NCBI GenBank assembly: GCA_050955105.1
Contig: JBPBQZ010000092.1
Coordinates: 1-44,171, forward strand
Direction of reading: 5' to 3'
Length of the DNA stretch: 44,171 bases
DNA from: JBPBQZ01 sp050955105
GTDB taxonomy: Bacteria > Pseudomonadota > Gammaproteobacteria > Burkholderiales > Burkholderiaceae
Shown here: positions 7,958 through 16,787 of the stretch, one piece after another
Numbering within the stretch: the stretch's first letter is position 1
How the letters are laid out: each line of letters begins with the position of its first letter
Made by a program: the position numbers and the translations under genes
The notes under the pieces: generated by a model
What the model was told of the DNA's origin: nothing
The model's database searches: none
The model's input: the letters and a program-made list of their open reading frames with translations, nothing else

Positions 7958-8752
7958 ATGAAAATTTCGAGTAACGGCGTTGATCTGAACGTCACTGACA
8001 CCGGAGCGCAGCAGCCTGAAGACATCGCGCTCGTATTCCTGCACCACTGGGGCGGCTCTTCGCAGACGTGGAACGAAGTCATCTCCCGTCTGCGCGCCCG
8101 CTTCCGCTGCATTGCCATCGACGCGCGCGGCGCCGGCGCATCCGATGCGCCCGCCAAGGGCTACAGCACTACGGACCATGCGCGCGACGCGCTGATTGTC
8201 GTCGCGTCACTCGGCCTCGCCCGATATATCCTCGTAGGCCACTCGATGGGTGGGAAAGCAGCGCAATTGATGGCCGCGGGGCGGCCCCAGGGTCTGCTCG
8301 GCGTAGTCCTCGTCGCTTCATCGCCACTGTCGCCGATGGCTATCGACGAGACTCAGCGTGAACAGATGAAGAGCGCCTATGCGGATCGAAACGCCATTGA
8401 ATGGTCGCTGGAAAACGTGCTGTCGGGAAGCCCTATTGCTGAGTCTTCCCGTGCGCAACTGCTTGTCGACGCGCTCCGTCTGAGCCCGCAAGCGAAGACG
8501 GGCTGGATCGATATCGGCACGCGAGAGGATTTCAGCCAGAGAGCCGCGGACATCGAGGTGCCGATTGTTATCGTGGCCGGCGAGCTGGATCGCGTCGACC
8601 CGATCGCGGTGGTCAACGCGCACATCGTTGCGCGCTACCCTTCGGCGCCGGTGCACTTCCTTCCTAACAAGGGCCACTTGCTGCCCGTGGAGGCGCCCGA
8701 GGACGTCGCTGCCATCATCGGTGTCTTTGCCGCTTCGCTACAAGCCGAGTGA
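7958..8752 (+). CDS. Alpha/beta hydrolase
   Basis: A 264-residue cytosolic alpha/beta-hydrolase. The oxyanion-hole motif HHWGGSS is at residues 29-35, the nucleophile elbow GHSMGG has Ser96, the acid is Asp in GELDRVDP (about residue 208), and the catalytic His is in NKGHLLPVEAPE near residue 240. There is no signal peptide. An AGAGG ribosome binding site precedes ATG 7958. Family members are esterases, lactonases or C-C hydrolases; the substrate cannot be told. The divergent LysR gene is its likely regulator. Confidence 0.9.
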   Translation: MKISSNGVDLNVTDTGAQQPEDIALVFLHHWGGSSQTWNEVISRLRARFRCIAIDARGAGASDAPAKGYSTTDHARDALIVVASLGLARYILVGHSMGGKAAQLMAAGRPQGLLGVVLVASSPLSPMAIDETQREQMKSAYADRNAIEWSLENVLSGSPIAESSRAQLLVDALRLSPQAKTGWIDIGTREDFSQRAADIEVPIVIVAGELDRVDPIAVVNAHIVARYPSAPVHFLPNKGHLLPVEAPEDVAAIIGVFAASLQAE

Positions 8753-8816
8753 TAGTTCGAAGCAACACCGCCCGCGCTACGTCGTCGCCACCAAAAGTTC
8801 TTCCGACTTACTGGTT

Positions 8817-9108
8817 TTACTCTCGCGTCGCGACGGTAAAGCGCGCACGGGTGTAGCGCGGCTGCTCGATCTCGTCCACGATCGCCACCGCCAAATCGGC
8901 AACCGAGATCCCGGCCGGCGCGTCACCCGCCATCAATAGCTGTTCGCCACCGACGCGATAAGTACCCGTGCGCTCGCCCGGCGCAAGCAATGCCGGCGGA
9001 CTCAGGAATCTCGCGTACCAGCGCGGTGACCGTGTGACCGCGTTGCAGAAATTCCGCAAGCGCGGCGGTGCCGACGAAACCGGTGGCGCCGATCAGGGCG
9101 ATCTTCAT
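8817..9108 (-). pseudogene. NAD(P)H-binding oxidoreductase with a large internal deletion
   Basis: The start (ATG 9108) encodes a perfect Rossmann beginning, MKIALIGATGFVGTAALAEF, up to TALVRE near residue 34. Immediately afterwards a different frame carries the end of the same family: FLSPPALLAPGERTGTYRVG, then ISVADLAVAIVDEIEQPR. Full-length NmrA-like/NAD(P)-binding proteins of this group are about 210 residues, so roughly 120-130 codons are missing and the ends are joined out of frame close to 9010. The ATG overlaps the stop of the PaiB-like gene (ATGA), so the two formed an operon. The gene is dead as an enzyme. Confidence 0.75.
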
Positions 9109-9725
9109 GGTGTTTCCATGGCATCGCCGATGACGCGCTCGCCGCGTTGCTTGAGCATCGCGGCGGCGCCCTGTATGTCGCGCGCCTCCTTGTTCTGGCT
9201 GAGTTTGATCTTGCCCACCAAACGCGTAATTTCGATCTCCACACCCACGATCGCCTTGAGCATGGCATCGATATAGTCGGCGGCGCTGTCCGTCATCTTC
9301 CATGGCCGAGGCTCGGCCGCCTCATGAGTGCGTGTCAAGCGCGCAACCACGCCGCGAACGTAGCGCTCGTCGTCGCGAATCGTTATACGACCATGCGCAT
9401 GCACCACCCGATAGTTCCAGGTCGGCACCTGCTTGTGGAACTCGTGCTTGCTTGGGTACCAGCTTGGCGAGATATAGGCGTCGCCCGCGCGGAATACCAC
9501 CAGCACTTCATCACCGTTCGCCACGTCCTGCCAGACTGGGTTAGCGCGTGCCACATGGGCATGCAATACCCCTTCCTTGCCCGCGTCCCCCTGCAACTCG
9601 AAGGGGATGTGATTCGCGTCCAAGCCACTCGCACCATGCGTGACCAGCATGCCGAGTGGATTCTCCGCGATCAGCTTGTGCAACGCCGCGACGCTTGGTT
9701 CTTCGAAATGGGTAGGCAGATACAT
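9105..9725 (-). CDS. PaiB-type FMN-binding protein
   Basis: A 206-residue protein of the PaiB/FMN-binding split-barrel family, often annotated as a negative transcriptional regulator although an FMN-dependent redox role is equally possible. It begins with the diagnostic MYLPTHFEE, continues with GLDANHIPFEL, HVARANPVW, and FRAGDAYISPSWYPSK...VPTWNYRVVHAHG, and ends with GVEIEITRLVGKIKLSQNK. ATG at 9725 is chosen because the family starts there. It is divergent from the MmyB-like regulator at 9920, a pairing that suggests control by that regulator. Confidence 0.9.
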   Translation of the reverse strand: MYLPTHFEEPSVAALHKLIAENPLGMLVTHGASGLDANHIPFELQGDAGKEGVLHAHVARANPVWQDVANGDEVLVVFRAGDAYISPSWYPSKHEFHKQVPTWNYRVVHAHGRITIRDDERYVRGVVARLTRTHEAAEPRPWKMTDSAADYIDAMLKAIVGVEIEITRLVGKIKLSQNKEARDIQGAAAMLKQRGERVIGDAMETP

Positions 9726-9919
9726 AGATGCTCCGTTCTCAGCGCGGGAGGAAAGATCGTCGCGCTTTATCGTCCAAGTTTCCCGTATCCGCCATCGTAA
9801 CCGCCGTGCATCAAGCCGGCCCACCAGTTGAGGTCCCGCAGCCCCTCGCAGCAATGTCCGAGACAAATTCATCCTGTTAAAGTAACCACCTTATCCAGGT
9901 ATAGGCACTTCCCATCACC

Positions 9920-10765
9920 ATGCCCAACGCGAACCAACACGACAATCGGCTCGGTAACTACCTGAAGAACCGGCGAACGAAACTCGACCCCGCTTCATTC
10001 GGCATTTCCGGTGGTCGACGGCGCACCGCCGGGCTGCGTCGAGAAGAAGTGGCCCAGCGCGCCAACATCAGCGCAACCTGGTACACGTGGCTGGAACAAG
10101 GGCGCGGCGGCAACGCGTCGGCGGAGGTGTTGGACCGCATCGCGCAAGCGCTGGTACTGACCGAAGTGGAACGTGAACACCTGTTCCTGCTCGGCCTCGG
10201 GCGCCCGCCGGAAGTGCGCTATCGCAGCGGCGACGCCATCACGCCGCGTCTGCAGCGCCTGCTCGACGCACTGCCCTGTAGTCCGGCAATCGTCAGAACT
10301 GCCACCTGGGACGTGGTCGCCTGGAATCGCGCCGCCGCCGTCGTGCTCACCGATTACAGCGCGCTGCCGCCGGAACAGCGCAACGTGCTGCGCATGATGT
10401 TCGGCGATCCGCGTGTGCGCGCCGCACAGTTCGATTGGGAGAGCGTCGCCCGCTTCGTCGTCAGCGCCTTCCGCATCGATGCCGCACGCGCCGGCGCCGA
10501 CGCCGAAGTGGCGCCGCTCGTCGAAGAACTGTGTCAATCGAGTCCTGAGTTCGCGACCATGTGGCATGACAATGAGGTGCAGACCCACGGTGATGGCGTC
10601 AAGCATCTGCGCCATCCGGTGCTAGGGCCGATCTCGTTGGAATACTCGGCCTTCGCCGTCGACGGACGTCCCGATCTGCAAATGATCGTCTACAACCCGG
10701 CGACACCGGTCGATGAAGAGCGCATCAAATCCTTGATCGAGGCCAGCACGGCAATTGCCGCGTAG
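9920..10765 (+). CDS. MmyB-like XRE-family transcriptional regulator
   Basis: A 281-residue regulator. Residues 12-80 form an XRE-type helix-turn-helix (GLRREEVAQRANISATWYTW, then LEQGRGGNASAEVLDRIAQA), and residues 105-275 match the MmyB-like ligand-binding domain (P..I...TWDVVAWNRAAAV, followed later by GDGVKHLRHPVLGPISLEY). In characterised relatives this domain resembles PAS domains and binds fatty-acid-like ligands. It faces the PaiB-like gene across about 190 bases; a small inverted repeat ACCT-TATCC-AGGT lies about 25 bases before its start and may be the operator. Confidence 0.9.
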   Translation: MPNANQHDNRLGNYLKNRRTKLDPASFGISGGRRRTAGLRREEVAQRANISATWYTWLEQGRGGNASAEVLDRIAQALVLTEVEREHLFLLGLGRPPEVRYRSGDAITPRLQRLLDALPCSPAIVRTATWDVVAWNRAAAVVLTDYSALPPEQRNVLRMMFGDPRVRAAQFDWESVARFVVSAFRIDAARAGADAEVAPLVEELCQSSPEFATMWHDNEVQTHGDGVKHLRHPVLGPISLEYSAFAVDGRPDLQMIVYNPATPVDEERIKSLIEASTAIAA

Positions 10766-10817
10766 TGATTGCGCCGCGCCACGCTCATCTCCTACATGAT
10801 CTAACGCAAAGGAGCAG

Positions 10818-10914
10818 CGTCGCGAGCCGGCGCAACGTGCCGGCAGGCTTGAGAGCCTTCATCGAGCTGGTACGGGAGGTGGCCGCGTTAACGGATGCCC
10901 GCCCATCCACCTAG
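10818..10914 (+). pseudogene. C-terminal tail of a LysR-type regulator
   Basis: A short open stretch reads VASRRNVPAGLRAFIELVRE and stops at TAG 10912-10914. This strongly resembles the last helix of LysR regulators (S.R..P...R.F.....). No LysR sequence precedes it, and its end overlaps the convergent glycosyltransferase-like gene. A deletion remnant is the simplest reading. Confidence 0.35.
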
Positions 10915-12009
10915 CGTCTTGAGCGCGCGACTAAACGGCGCCCGAGCGTTGCGCCGCGCGGTCCAGTGGTGGTTCGGCAGGCGCACGGCCAGCCACTGTT
11001 CGCTCTCGCTCTGGAAGCGCGCGATACCGAATCGATGCGGCGCTTCAAAGAGGTCGAGATACGCTTGGCGATAATGCCGAATCAACGTCGCCTCCTCGTA
11101 ATACGCTTCCATCCACCGCCGCGACGCCGCACCTAAAGCGGCGCGCAAGCTGCGACTGGCCAGCAGCTCCCGCAGCGGCTGCTCCGCCTCTTCCAGCCGC
11201 ACATCGATCCACGGCAACTCGGTCGCGCCGGTCATCTTGCGCAGTTGGTTCTGTACCCGTTGATCTAGATAGCCCACGGTCGGCTTGCCTTGCGAGAGCG
11301 CTTCGAGTCCGCTCAGGTGATAGTTGCCGGTCACGCATTCGTCAATCGAAATCGCCGCCTGCTGCTTTGCGCGCAGGCATTCGTCGTGCGGCGTGTTGAC
11401 GATCACTTGCAGCTTGCACAGACCCTCGCGTTGCAGCTTGCGCAACAGCGCCAGCGTCTGCGGCGCACCTTTGGTTTCCCAGCGCGTCTTCCACGCCGAC
11501 GTACGTCCGCTCGGCGAAAAGGTCACCACCGGCAGCCCAGCGGAGGGCTCCATCGGCAGGTAGCGTGGATCGTGAAGCGGAATGATGTTGGGAACCGGGC
11601 GCGCAAACGGGTAGTAGCGTTCCGGCCCCTGCGCGATGACCAGCTGAGGCACGTCTTCATTGATGATGCTGGCCATCAACGCGGCGTCTCCGTTGGCCCA
11701 GAGTTCGGGGGCCGAGTGATATTGCCGGATCACTTTCTTTAGCCCGAATCTTTTTTGAAAATCGCTGCCGAAGGTCGCGTCGAGAGAAAAAAACTGGTGA
11801 ATATGAATCACATCCGCACTGGCGATCGCGTCGAGTGCTTCCTCACGCCCGGTTTTCCAGTCGATGTCGACGGCAAATGTGCGCGTGTTGTAAGCCGCGC
11901 TATTGAACACCACATGGCGCGCGCGAATATCGCTGAGCCGATTGAGCGCTGACACGATATTGCCCGGACTGCCTGCCACGGGCGTATTGGAAAGGTGCAC
12001 GACATTCAT
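10888..12009 (-). CDS. GT-B fold glycosyltransferase-like protein
   Basis: A 373-residue cytosolic protein whose N-terminus (MNVVHLSNTPVAGSPGNIV) and later HIHQFF and YHSAPELW segments fit the first Rossmann domain of a family 1/4-type glycosyltransferase. The second domain has VVTFSPSGR, then a conserved acidic/Gly-rich region with GNYHLSGLEALSQGKPTVGY, which corresponds to the nucleotide-sugar-binding E.G..GLEA..CG.P loop. ATG at 12009 starts the family-like sequence. It stands alone, with no surface-polysaccharide genes in view, so acceptor and pathway are unknown. Confidence 0.75.
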   Translation of the reverse strand: MNVVHLSNTPVAGSPGNIVSALNRLSDIRARHVVFNSAAYNTRTFAVDIDWKTGREEALDAIASADVIHIHQFFSLDATFGSDFQKRFGLKKVIRQYHSAPELWANGDAALMASIINEDVPQLVIAQGPERYYPFARPVPNIIPLHDPRYLPMEPSAGLPVVTFSPSGRTSAWKTRWETKGAPQTLALLRKLQREGLCKLQVIVNTPHDECLRAKQQAAISIDECVTGNYHLSGLEALSQGKPTVGYLDQRVQNQLRKMTGATELPWIDVRLEEAEQPLRELLASRSLRAALGAASRRWMEAYYEEATLIRHYRQAYLDLFEAPHRFGIARFQSESEQWLAVRLPNHHWTARRNARAPFSRALKTLGGWAGIR

Positions 12010-12393
12010 GACGGAACGTGCACCTCCGTGGGCGCACACGTCCTCGACTCAGCGTGATTAATAGAATTCATTGCGTGCCCCCGTCCGAAAATGACGAACC
12101 TGCCGGTAACGGCCGTTCGAGCGCGGTGAGAGTCTAGTTATTAAACGAATTACCGCTGTTACCGGAAATGTGACGGCAGGTTACGGCCGCGCTGTGGCCG
12201 CACGCTGCAACCGCAAATTTCATCGCTCGATGCCGTGTTCCCGGGCGCATTTGTTGACCGTCGAATGAGACCAGTAAATGAGAATGGTTTTCATCTACGT
12301 CACATTTGTGTCATCATTGGCGTTTCCGCTATCGAAGTTGCCCGGGTGCCTCGCAAAAAACGCGCCTGCCCGGCTGCACCGTCACTGATCGTC
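12010..12393 (+). other. Intergenic region upstream of the efe operon
   Basis: About 380 bases without a convincing gene. A related 14-base stretch (GCCGGTAACGGCCG and GCAGGTTACGGCCG) occurs twice near 12105 and 12180, and GGTAAC/GTTACC half-sites form a loose inverted repeat. The Fur-box-like site is listed separately. The efeU frame stays open back to 12235, but the extra residues are not family-like. Confidence 0.4.
12276..12294 (+). promoter_or_regulatory. Fur-box-like operator before efeU
   Basis: The 19 bases AAATGAGAATGGTTTTCAT have the ATGA-AA...TT-TCAT symmetry of a Fur box and sit about 100 bases before the efeU start. Iron-repressed expression is the known pattern for EfeUOB systems, so the site makes sense here; strength of binding cannot be judged by eye. 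Confidence 0.55.
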
Positions 12394-13227
12394 ATGCTGG
12401 TTCCCTTTCTTATCATGCTGCGCGAAGGCATCGAAGCAGCCCTCATCGTCGGCATCGTCGCGAGCTATTTACGGCAGACCGGTCGCGAGGCCTGGTTGCC
12501 GGTTGTGTGGATCGGCATTCTGCTGGCCATCGCGCTATCGCTATTCGTCGGCGCCGGGCTGCAGTTCGCCAGCGCAGAGTTTCCGCAAAAATTGCAAGAA
12601 CTGTTCGAAGCCATCGTCGGCGTGATCGCCGCCATCGTGCTGACCTCGATGGTGCTGTGGATGCGTCGGGCGGCGCGCTCGATCGCCGCGGAGTTGCGCG
12701 CCTCCATCGACGCGGCGTTCCAGCAATCGGGCGGCAAGGCGTACGGCCTCATCGCGATGATCTTTTTCGCGGTCGCGCGCGAGGGGCTCGAATCGGTGTT
12801 TTTCCTGCTCGCCACCTTCCAGCAAAGCGCGGGCGCGGCGGCACCCCTGGGTGCGCTGCTCGGCGTGCTGTGCGCGACGGCGATTGGCTACGGCATCTAC
12901 GCGGGCGGCATTCGCCTGAACCTGGCGCGCTTTTTCCGCTGGACCGGGGTGTTCATCCTGATCGTCGCAGCCGGCATTCTGGCGACGTCGGTACGCGCCT
13001 TTCACGAGGCCGGGCTGTGGAACTACGGCCAGCAGGTGGTCGTCGACCTCAGCGGAGTGCTGCCGATCGGCAGCGCGGCAGGTACGCTGTTCTCCGGCAT
13101 GTTCGGCTATCAAGACACCCCAACGATCAGCGAAGTGAGCGCCTACGCGGTGTTCCTGGTGGTCATGCTGTACATGTTTCTGCGGCCCACCACGCCGCCC
13201 GCACCGGCAGGACAGCTGCAGAAATGA
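12394..13227 (+). CDS. efeU: FTR1-family iron permease EfeU
   Basis: A 277-residue inner-membrane iron permease of the FTR1/OFeT family with about seven transmembrane helices. The two essential REXXE motifs are intact: REGIE at residues 10-14 and REGLE at 129-133. ATG at 12394 matches the usual length (E. coli EfeU is 276 residues) and the MLVPFLIMLREG start. It begins an operon: its TGA overlaps the efeO ATG (ATGA), and efeB and efeM follow. EfeU is expected to pass ferric iron, delivered by EfeO/EfeM after oxidation, into the cytoplasm. Confidence 0.95.
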   Translation: MLVPFLIMLREGIEAALIVGIVASYLRQTGREAWLPVVWIGILLAIALSLFVGAGLQFASAEFPQKLQELFEAIVGVIAAIVLTSMVLWMRRAARSIAAELRASIDAAFQQSGGKAYGLIAMIFFAVAREGLESVFFLLATFQQSAGAAAPLGALLGVLCATAIGYGIYAGGIRLNLARFFRWTGVFILIVAAGILATSVRAFHEAGLWNYGQQVVVDLSGVLPIGSAAGTLFSGMFGYQDTPTISEVSAYAVFLVVMLYMFLRPTTPPAPAGQLQK

Positions 13228-14447
13228 GCAATCGCATGACCCCTATTGCGCCGGCGCCGTTACCGACCCGCGCCGTGCGCACAGCACTCGTGTTCTCCGC
13301 ATTGCTGGTGCTGATCGGCCTTGCGCTGTTTTATCAGGCGACGCGCTTCGCCCAACATGAGCGCGCTGCTGAGGTGCAGGCCGTCACCGTCAATATCGGC
13401 GCGCGCGGGTGTACGCCCGCCACGCTGTCAGTACCCGCCGGCAGCTCGACTTTCGCGATCCACAACACCTCGGATCGCGCGGTCGAGTGGGAAATTCTCG
13501 ACGGCGTGATGGTGCTGGAGGAGCGCGAGAACATCGCTCCCGGCTTCACCCAGACGCTGTCGACCACCCTTACACCCGGTACGTACGCCATGACCTGCGG
13601 CCTGCTGGGCAATCCGCGCGGCCAATTGAAAGTAACGCCGTCGAATGCGGCGCAAGCTGCGGCACCTGTACTGTCGCTGACGGATTTCATCGGGCCGCTT
13701 TCCGAATACCGCGTATATGTCGGCACGCAGTCGTCGCAACTCGCCGATGCCAGCAAGCAGCTCGCGAGCGCGCTGCAAGCGGGAGATCTGGCGCGCGCGC
13801 GTGCGGCCTATGCGCAGGCCCACGCCGACTACGCGCGGATCGCGCCGGTGGCCGGGCTCTTCGCTGATCTCGACCATCGCATCGACGCGCCGGCAAGCCT
13901 CTTCGACAAGCGCGAAGCGGATCCCGCCTTCAGCGGCTTCCAGCGTATCGCCTACGGCCTGGCGCTGGGCCAGACACGCGCGCTGCAGCCGGTCGCCGAC
14001 GCGCTCGTTGCCGACGTTGCAACGCTCTCCGGCCGGCTCGACGACCTGTCGCTGCAGCCGTCGCAACTGGCGACGAGCGCCGCGCGCCGGCTCGATCAGT
14101 TGGCCGCGGCGCTGCCCGGCAGCGATGCAGCGCATGACGCGAGCGACACGCCTGCGCAGACCGCGGCGTCGCTCGAAGGTGTGAAGGAAATCGCGCAACT
14201 GCTAGCGCCGCTGATGAAAAACCGGCCCGACCTCGCGCAGCCCTTGTCGGCAGATATTTCGGCACTTGAAGCGACGCTCATGCCGCTGCGCGCCAACGCC
14301 GGCTACACCGACGCCCCCAACGCCGCCGACGACACGCATCTCGGCGCCGCAATACGCCAGCGCCTGGCCACTCAGCTGACCCAGCTTGCCGGCGACTTCC
14401 GGCGCATCAACCCTGCTCTCGGACTCGACCGAGCTACGTTCCAATGA
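13224..14447 (+). CDS. efeO: EfeO-like cupredoxin/M75 iron-uptake protein
   Basis: A 407-residue periplasmic-facing protein. Residues 18-37 form an uncleaved signal-anchor helix, residues about 50-140 are a cupredoxin domain with the conserved Cys63, the acidic VEWEILDG...EERENI loop and Cys125 (MTCGLL), and residues 150-400 are the M75 (EfeO/EfeM) four-helix domain. In M75 domains a HxxE motif takes part in metal binding; here the equivalent position reads QRIA (residues 240-243), so it is lost. The intact motif is found in the separate EfeM protein encoded at 15851. Start and stop both overlap neighbours by ATGA, showing tight coupling with efeU and efeB. Confidence 0.92.
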   Translation: MSNRMTPIAPAPLPTRAVRTALVFSALLVLIGLALFYQATRFAQHERAAEVQAVTVNIGARGCTPATLSVPAGSSTFAIHNTSDRAVEWEILDGVMVLEERENIAPGFTQTLSTTLTPGTYAMTCGLLGNPRGQLKVTPSNAAQAAAPVLSLTDFIGPLSEYRVYVGTQSSQLADASKQLASALQAGDLARARAAYAQAHADYARIAPVAGLFADLDHRIDAPASLFDKREADPAFSGFQRIAYGLALGQTRALQPVADALVADVATLSGRLDDLSLQPSQLATSAARRLDQLAAALPGSDAAHDASDTPAQTAASLEGVKEIAQLLAPLMKNRPDLAQPLSADISALEATLMPLRANAGYTDAPNAADDTHLGAAIRQRLATQLTQLAGDFRRINPALGLDRATFQ

Positions 14448-15772
14448 CCAAGCCATCCCGTCCCGACGCACTGCCGGCGTCGTGCCCTTTTGCCACAACG
14501 CCGGCTGCTGCATCTCCCGCATCACCGCGCCGGCGCCGCCTGCTCGCGGGCGCCGGTCTGCTCGGCGGCACGCTTGCCGTCAATCTCGCACGCGCGGCGA
14601 CCGCCGGCCCGAAACATGTGACCGACGCGCCGTCATCGACCGGCGGCCTGCAAGACCGTTATGCGTTCCACGGCGTTCGTCAGCAAGGCATTACCACGCC
14701 CCGCCCGGCCGCCGGCATGGTCGTCGCGTTCGACGTGTTGGCAACCGACCGCGCCGGGCTCGAGCGACTTTTTCTTGTACTCAACGAACGCATCAAATTC
14801 CTCACCACCGGCGGCCCGGTGCCGGTCATCGACGCTGACTATCCGCCGCCGGACTCGGGCATTCTCGGCCCCGTCGTGACGCCCGACGGACTGACCGTTA
14901 CCGTATCGGTCGGCCAATCGCTGTTCGATGACCGTTTCGGCCTTGCCCCGCGCAAGCCATTGCACCTCGAACGGATGCAGGGCTTTCCGAACGATGCATT
15001 GGTCGAGCGGCTCTGCCACGGCGATCTGCTGCTGCAGTTCTGCGCGCATACGCCCGACACCAACATTCACGCGCTGCGCGACATCGTGAAGAACACGCCC
15101 GATCTGCTGATGGTGCGCTGGAAGCAGGAAGGCAGCGTGCCAACGCTGGCGAGCGCGCCCGGCAGTCGCAGCGAGAGCGCGCGCAACCTGCTCGGTTTTC
15201 GCGACGGCTCGGCCAATCCGGACTCGACCGATACCGCGCTGATGGACCGCATCGTATGGATCGGCCAGGCGCACCGCGAACCGGCCTGGGCCGAGCACGG
15301 CAGTTATCAGGCGGTGCGCATCATCCGCAATCTGGTCGAACGCTGGGATCGCACGCCGTTGCAGGAACAGGAATCGATCATCGGCCGCAGCAAGGCCAGC
15401 GGCGCGCCGTTCACCGGCAAGACCGAATTCGATACACCTGATTTCGCAAACGATCCAAAGGGCAAGACCACGCCGCTCGATGCGCACATCCGCCTGGCCA
15501 ACAATCGCACCGCCGACGCGCAGAAGCATCTGATCCTGCGTCGCCCGTTCAACTATTCGAATGGCGTCGCACCCAACGGGCAGCTCGAAATGGGGCTGCT
15601 ATTCATCGCCTATCAAGCGAACCTGAAGGAAGGATTCATCGCCGTGCAAGAGAAGTTGAATGGCGAACCGCTGGAGGAATACATCAAGCCGATCGGCGGC
15701 GGCTATTTTTTCGTGTTGCCGGGCGTGCGCGACACGCATGATTTTCTCGGGCGCACGCTGCTGGCCGCATAG
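14444..15772 (+). CDS. efeB: EfeB, Tat-exported Dyp-type haem peroxidase
   Basis: A 442-residue dye-decolourising-type peroxidase. The N-terminus holds an Arg cluster (PRRRRLLAG, residues 28-36) followed by a hydrophobic stretch and an ARA cleavage region, consistent with Tat export as known for EfeB. The family signature GFRDGSANP is at 251-259 with Asp254, and the haem-ligand His is probably in DAHIRLAN near residue 347. C-terminal segments RRPFNYSNG and GLLFIAYQANL are typical. It is thought to oxidise ferrous iron in the periplasm (or act on haem) for uptake through EfeU. ATG 14444 overlaps the efeO stop. Confidence 0.95.
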   Translation: MTKPSRPDALPASCPFATTPAAASPASPRRRRLLAGAGLLGGTLAVNLARAATAGPKHVTDAPSSTGGLQDRYAFHGVRQQGITTPRPAAGMVVAFDVLATDRAGLERLFLVLNERIKFLTTGGPVPVIDADYPPPDSGILGPVVTPDGLTVTVSVGQSLFDDRFGLAPRKPLHLERMQGFPNDALVERLCHGDLLLQFCAHTPDTNIHALRDIVKNTPDLLMVRWKQEGSVPTLASAPGSRSESARNLLGFRDGSANPDSTDTALMDRIVWIGQAHREPAWAEHGSYQAVRIIRNLVERWDRTPLQEQESIIGRSKASGAPFTGKTEFDTPDFANDPKGKTTPLDAHIRLANNRTADAQKHLILRRPFNYSNGVAPNGQLEMGLLFIAYQANLKEGFIAVQEKLNGEPLEEYIKPIGGGYFFVLPGVRDTHDFLGRTLLAA

Positions 15773-15850
15773 GACCGGCGTGACGCCATCGCATACAAGT
15801 TAACTCGCGGGTAGCGCAAACACGTTTCAAATAAAGGAGAAAGCAAGAAT

Positions 15851-16672
15851 ATGAAAATGCCCAGCACGCTCGTCGCACTCGCCATCGCGCTCGCGTCGAC
15901 GACGGCCGCCTATGGTGCCACCGTATCGCCGCTCGAACTTGTCAAACCGGTGGCCGACTACAAGGTCTATGTGACCAAGCAGATCGCCGAACTGGTGACG
16001 CAGACGCGTGCGTTCACCGACGCGGTCAAGGCCGGCGATCTCGCCAAAGCCAAGCAGTTGTACGCGCCGACGCGCGTGCACTACGAGTCCATCGAGCCGA
16101 TCGCGGAGCTTTTCAATGACCTCGATGGGACGATCGACTCACGCGCCGACGATCACGAGAAACGTGAACTCGACCCGAAGTTCTTCGGCTTTCATCGCAT
16201 CGAATACGGCCTGTTCGCGCAGAACAGCACGGCGGACCTGAAGCCGTTGGCGGACCGATTGATGCACGACGTGCTCGATCTGCAAAGCCGTATCGCGACG
16301 CTGGTATTTCCACCGTCGAAGGTGGTGGGCGGCGCGGCCGCGCTGATGGAGGAAGTCGCGGCAACCAAGATTTCCGGCGAGGAAGACCGCTATAGCCATA
16401 CCGACCTGTGGGATTTCCAGGGCAACGTCGACGGCGCGCAGAAGATCGTCAAGCTGTTCGACCCGCTGATCCGCAAACAGGATCCAGCATTCGCCGACAA
16501 GGTTGCAGCCAACTTCGCAACCGTCGACAAGATCCTCGCGAAGTACAAAACCGCGAACGGCTTCGAAACCTACGACAAGCTCTCCACTGCCGACCGCCAC
16601 GCGCTCGTCGCGCCAGTGCAGGCGCTCGCCGAAGATCTGTCGCGGCTGCGTGGCATGTTGGGCTTGAAGTAA
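15851..16672 (+). CDS. efeM: EfeM-type M75 periplasmic iron-binding protein
   Basis: A 273-residue secreted protein: residues 1-22 are a signal peptide (hydrophobic core VALAIALAS, cleavage near AYGA), and the rest is a single M75 imelysin-like domain without cupredoxin. The metal motif HRIE is intact at residues 115-118 (FFGFHRIEYG), and further conserved blocks (ISGEEDRYSHTDLWDFQGN and the C-terminal LAEDLSRLRGMLGL) are present. A strong AAAGGAGA site precedes ATG 15851; the 78-base gap after efeB has no terminator, so it is probably the last gene of the operon. It may supply the iron-binding function missing from the degenerate EfeO M75 domain. Confidence 0.93.
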   Translation: MKMPSTLVALAIALASTTAAYGATVSPLELVKPVADYKVYVTKQIAELVTQTRAFTDAVKAGDLAKAKQLYAPTRVHYESIEPIAELFNDLDGTIDSRADDHEKRELDPKFFGFHRIEYGLFAQNSTADLKPLADRLMHDVLDLQSRIATLVFPPSKVVGGAAALMEEVAATKISGEEDRYSHTDLWDFQGNVDGAQKIVKLFDPLIRKQDPAFADKVAANFATVDKILAKYKTANGFETYDKLSTADRHALVAPVQALAEDLSRLRGMLGLK

Positions 16673-16787
16673 GCGTACAGCGCCGCCCAACCATGCATCG
16701 GCGGTACGGCAAGCGCGCGCCGGGCGTGAGTACAACCGGCGCATGCTCGATCGTCCCTATCTTGTTTTAGTTCCTAAGCTTCGAGGC

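Noticed and set aside
12235..12393. N-terminal extension of efeU
   Set aside because: The extra 53 residues run through the Fur-like site and do not resemble the family; ATG 12394 gives the normal length.
12306..13223. Very long open frame running through efeU in another frame and into efeO
   Set aside because: The part before 13224 is Arg-rich shadow translation; efeU in the other frame has complete membrane helices and both REXXE motifs. Only the part from 13224 is a gene.
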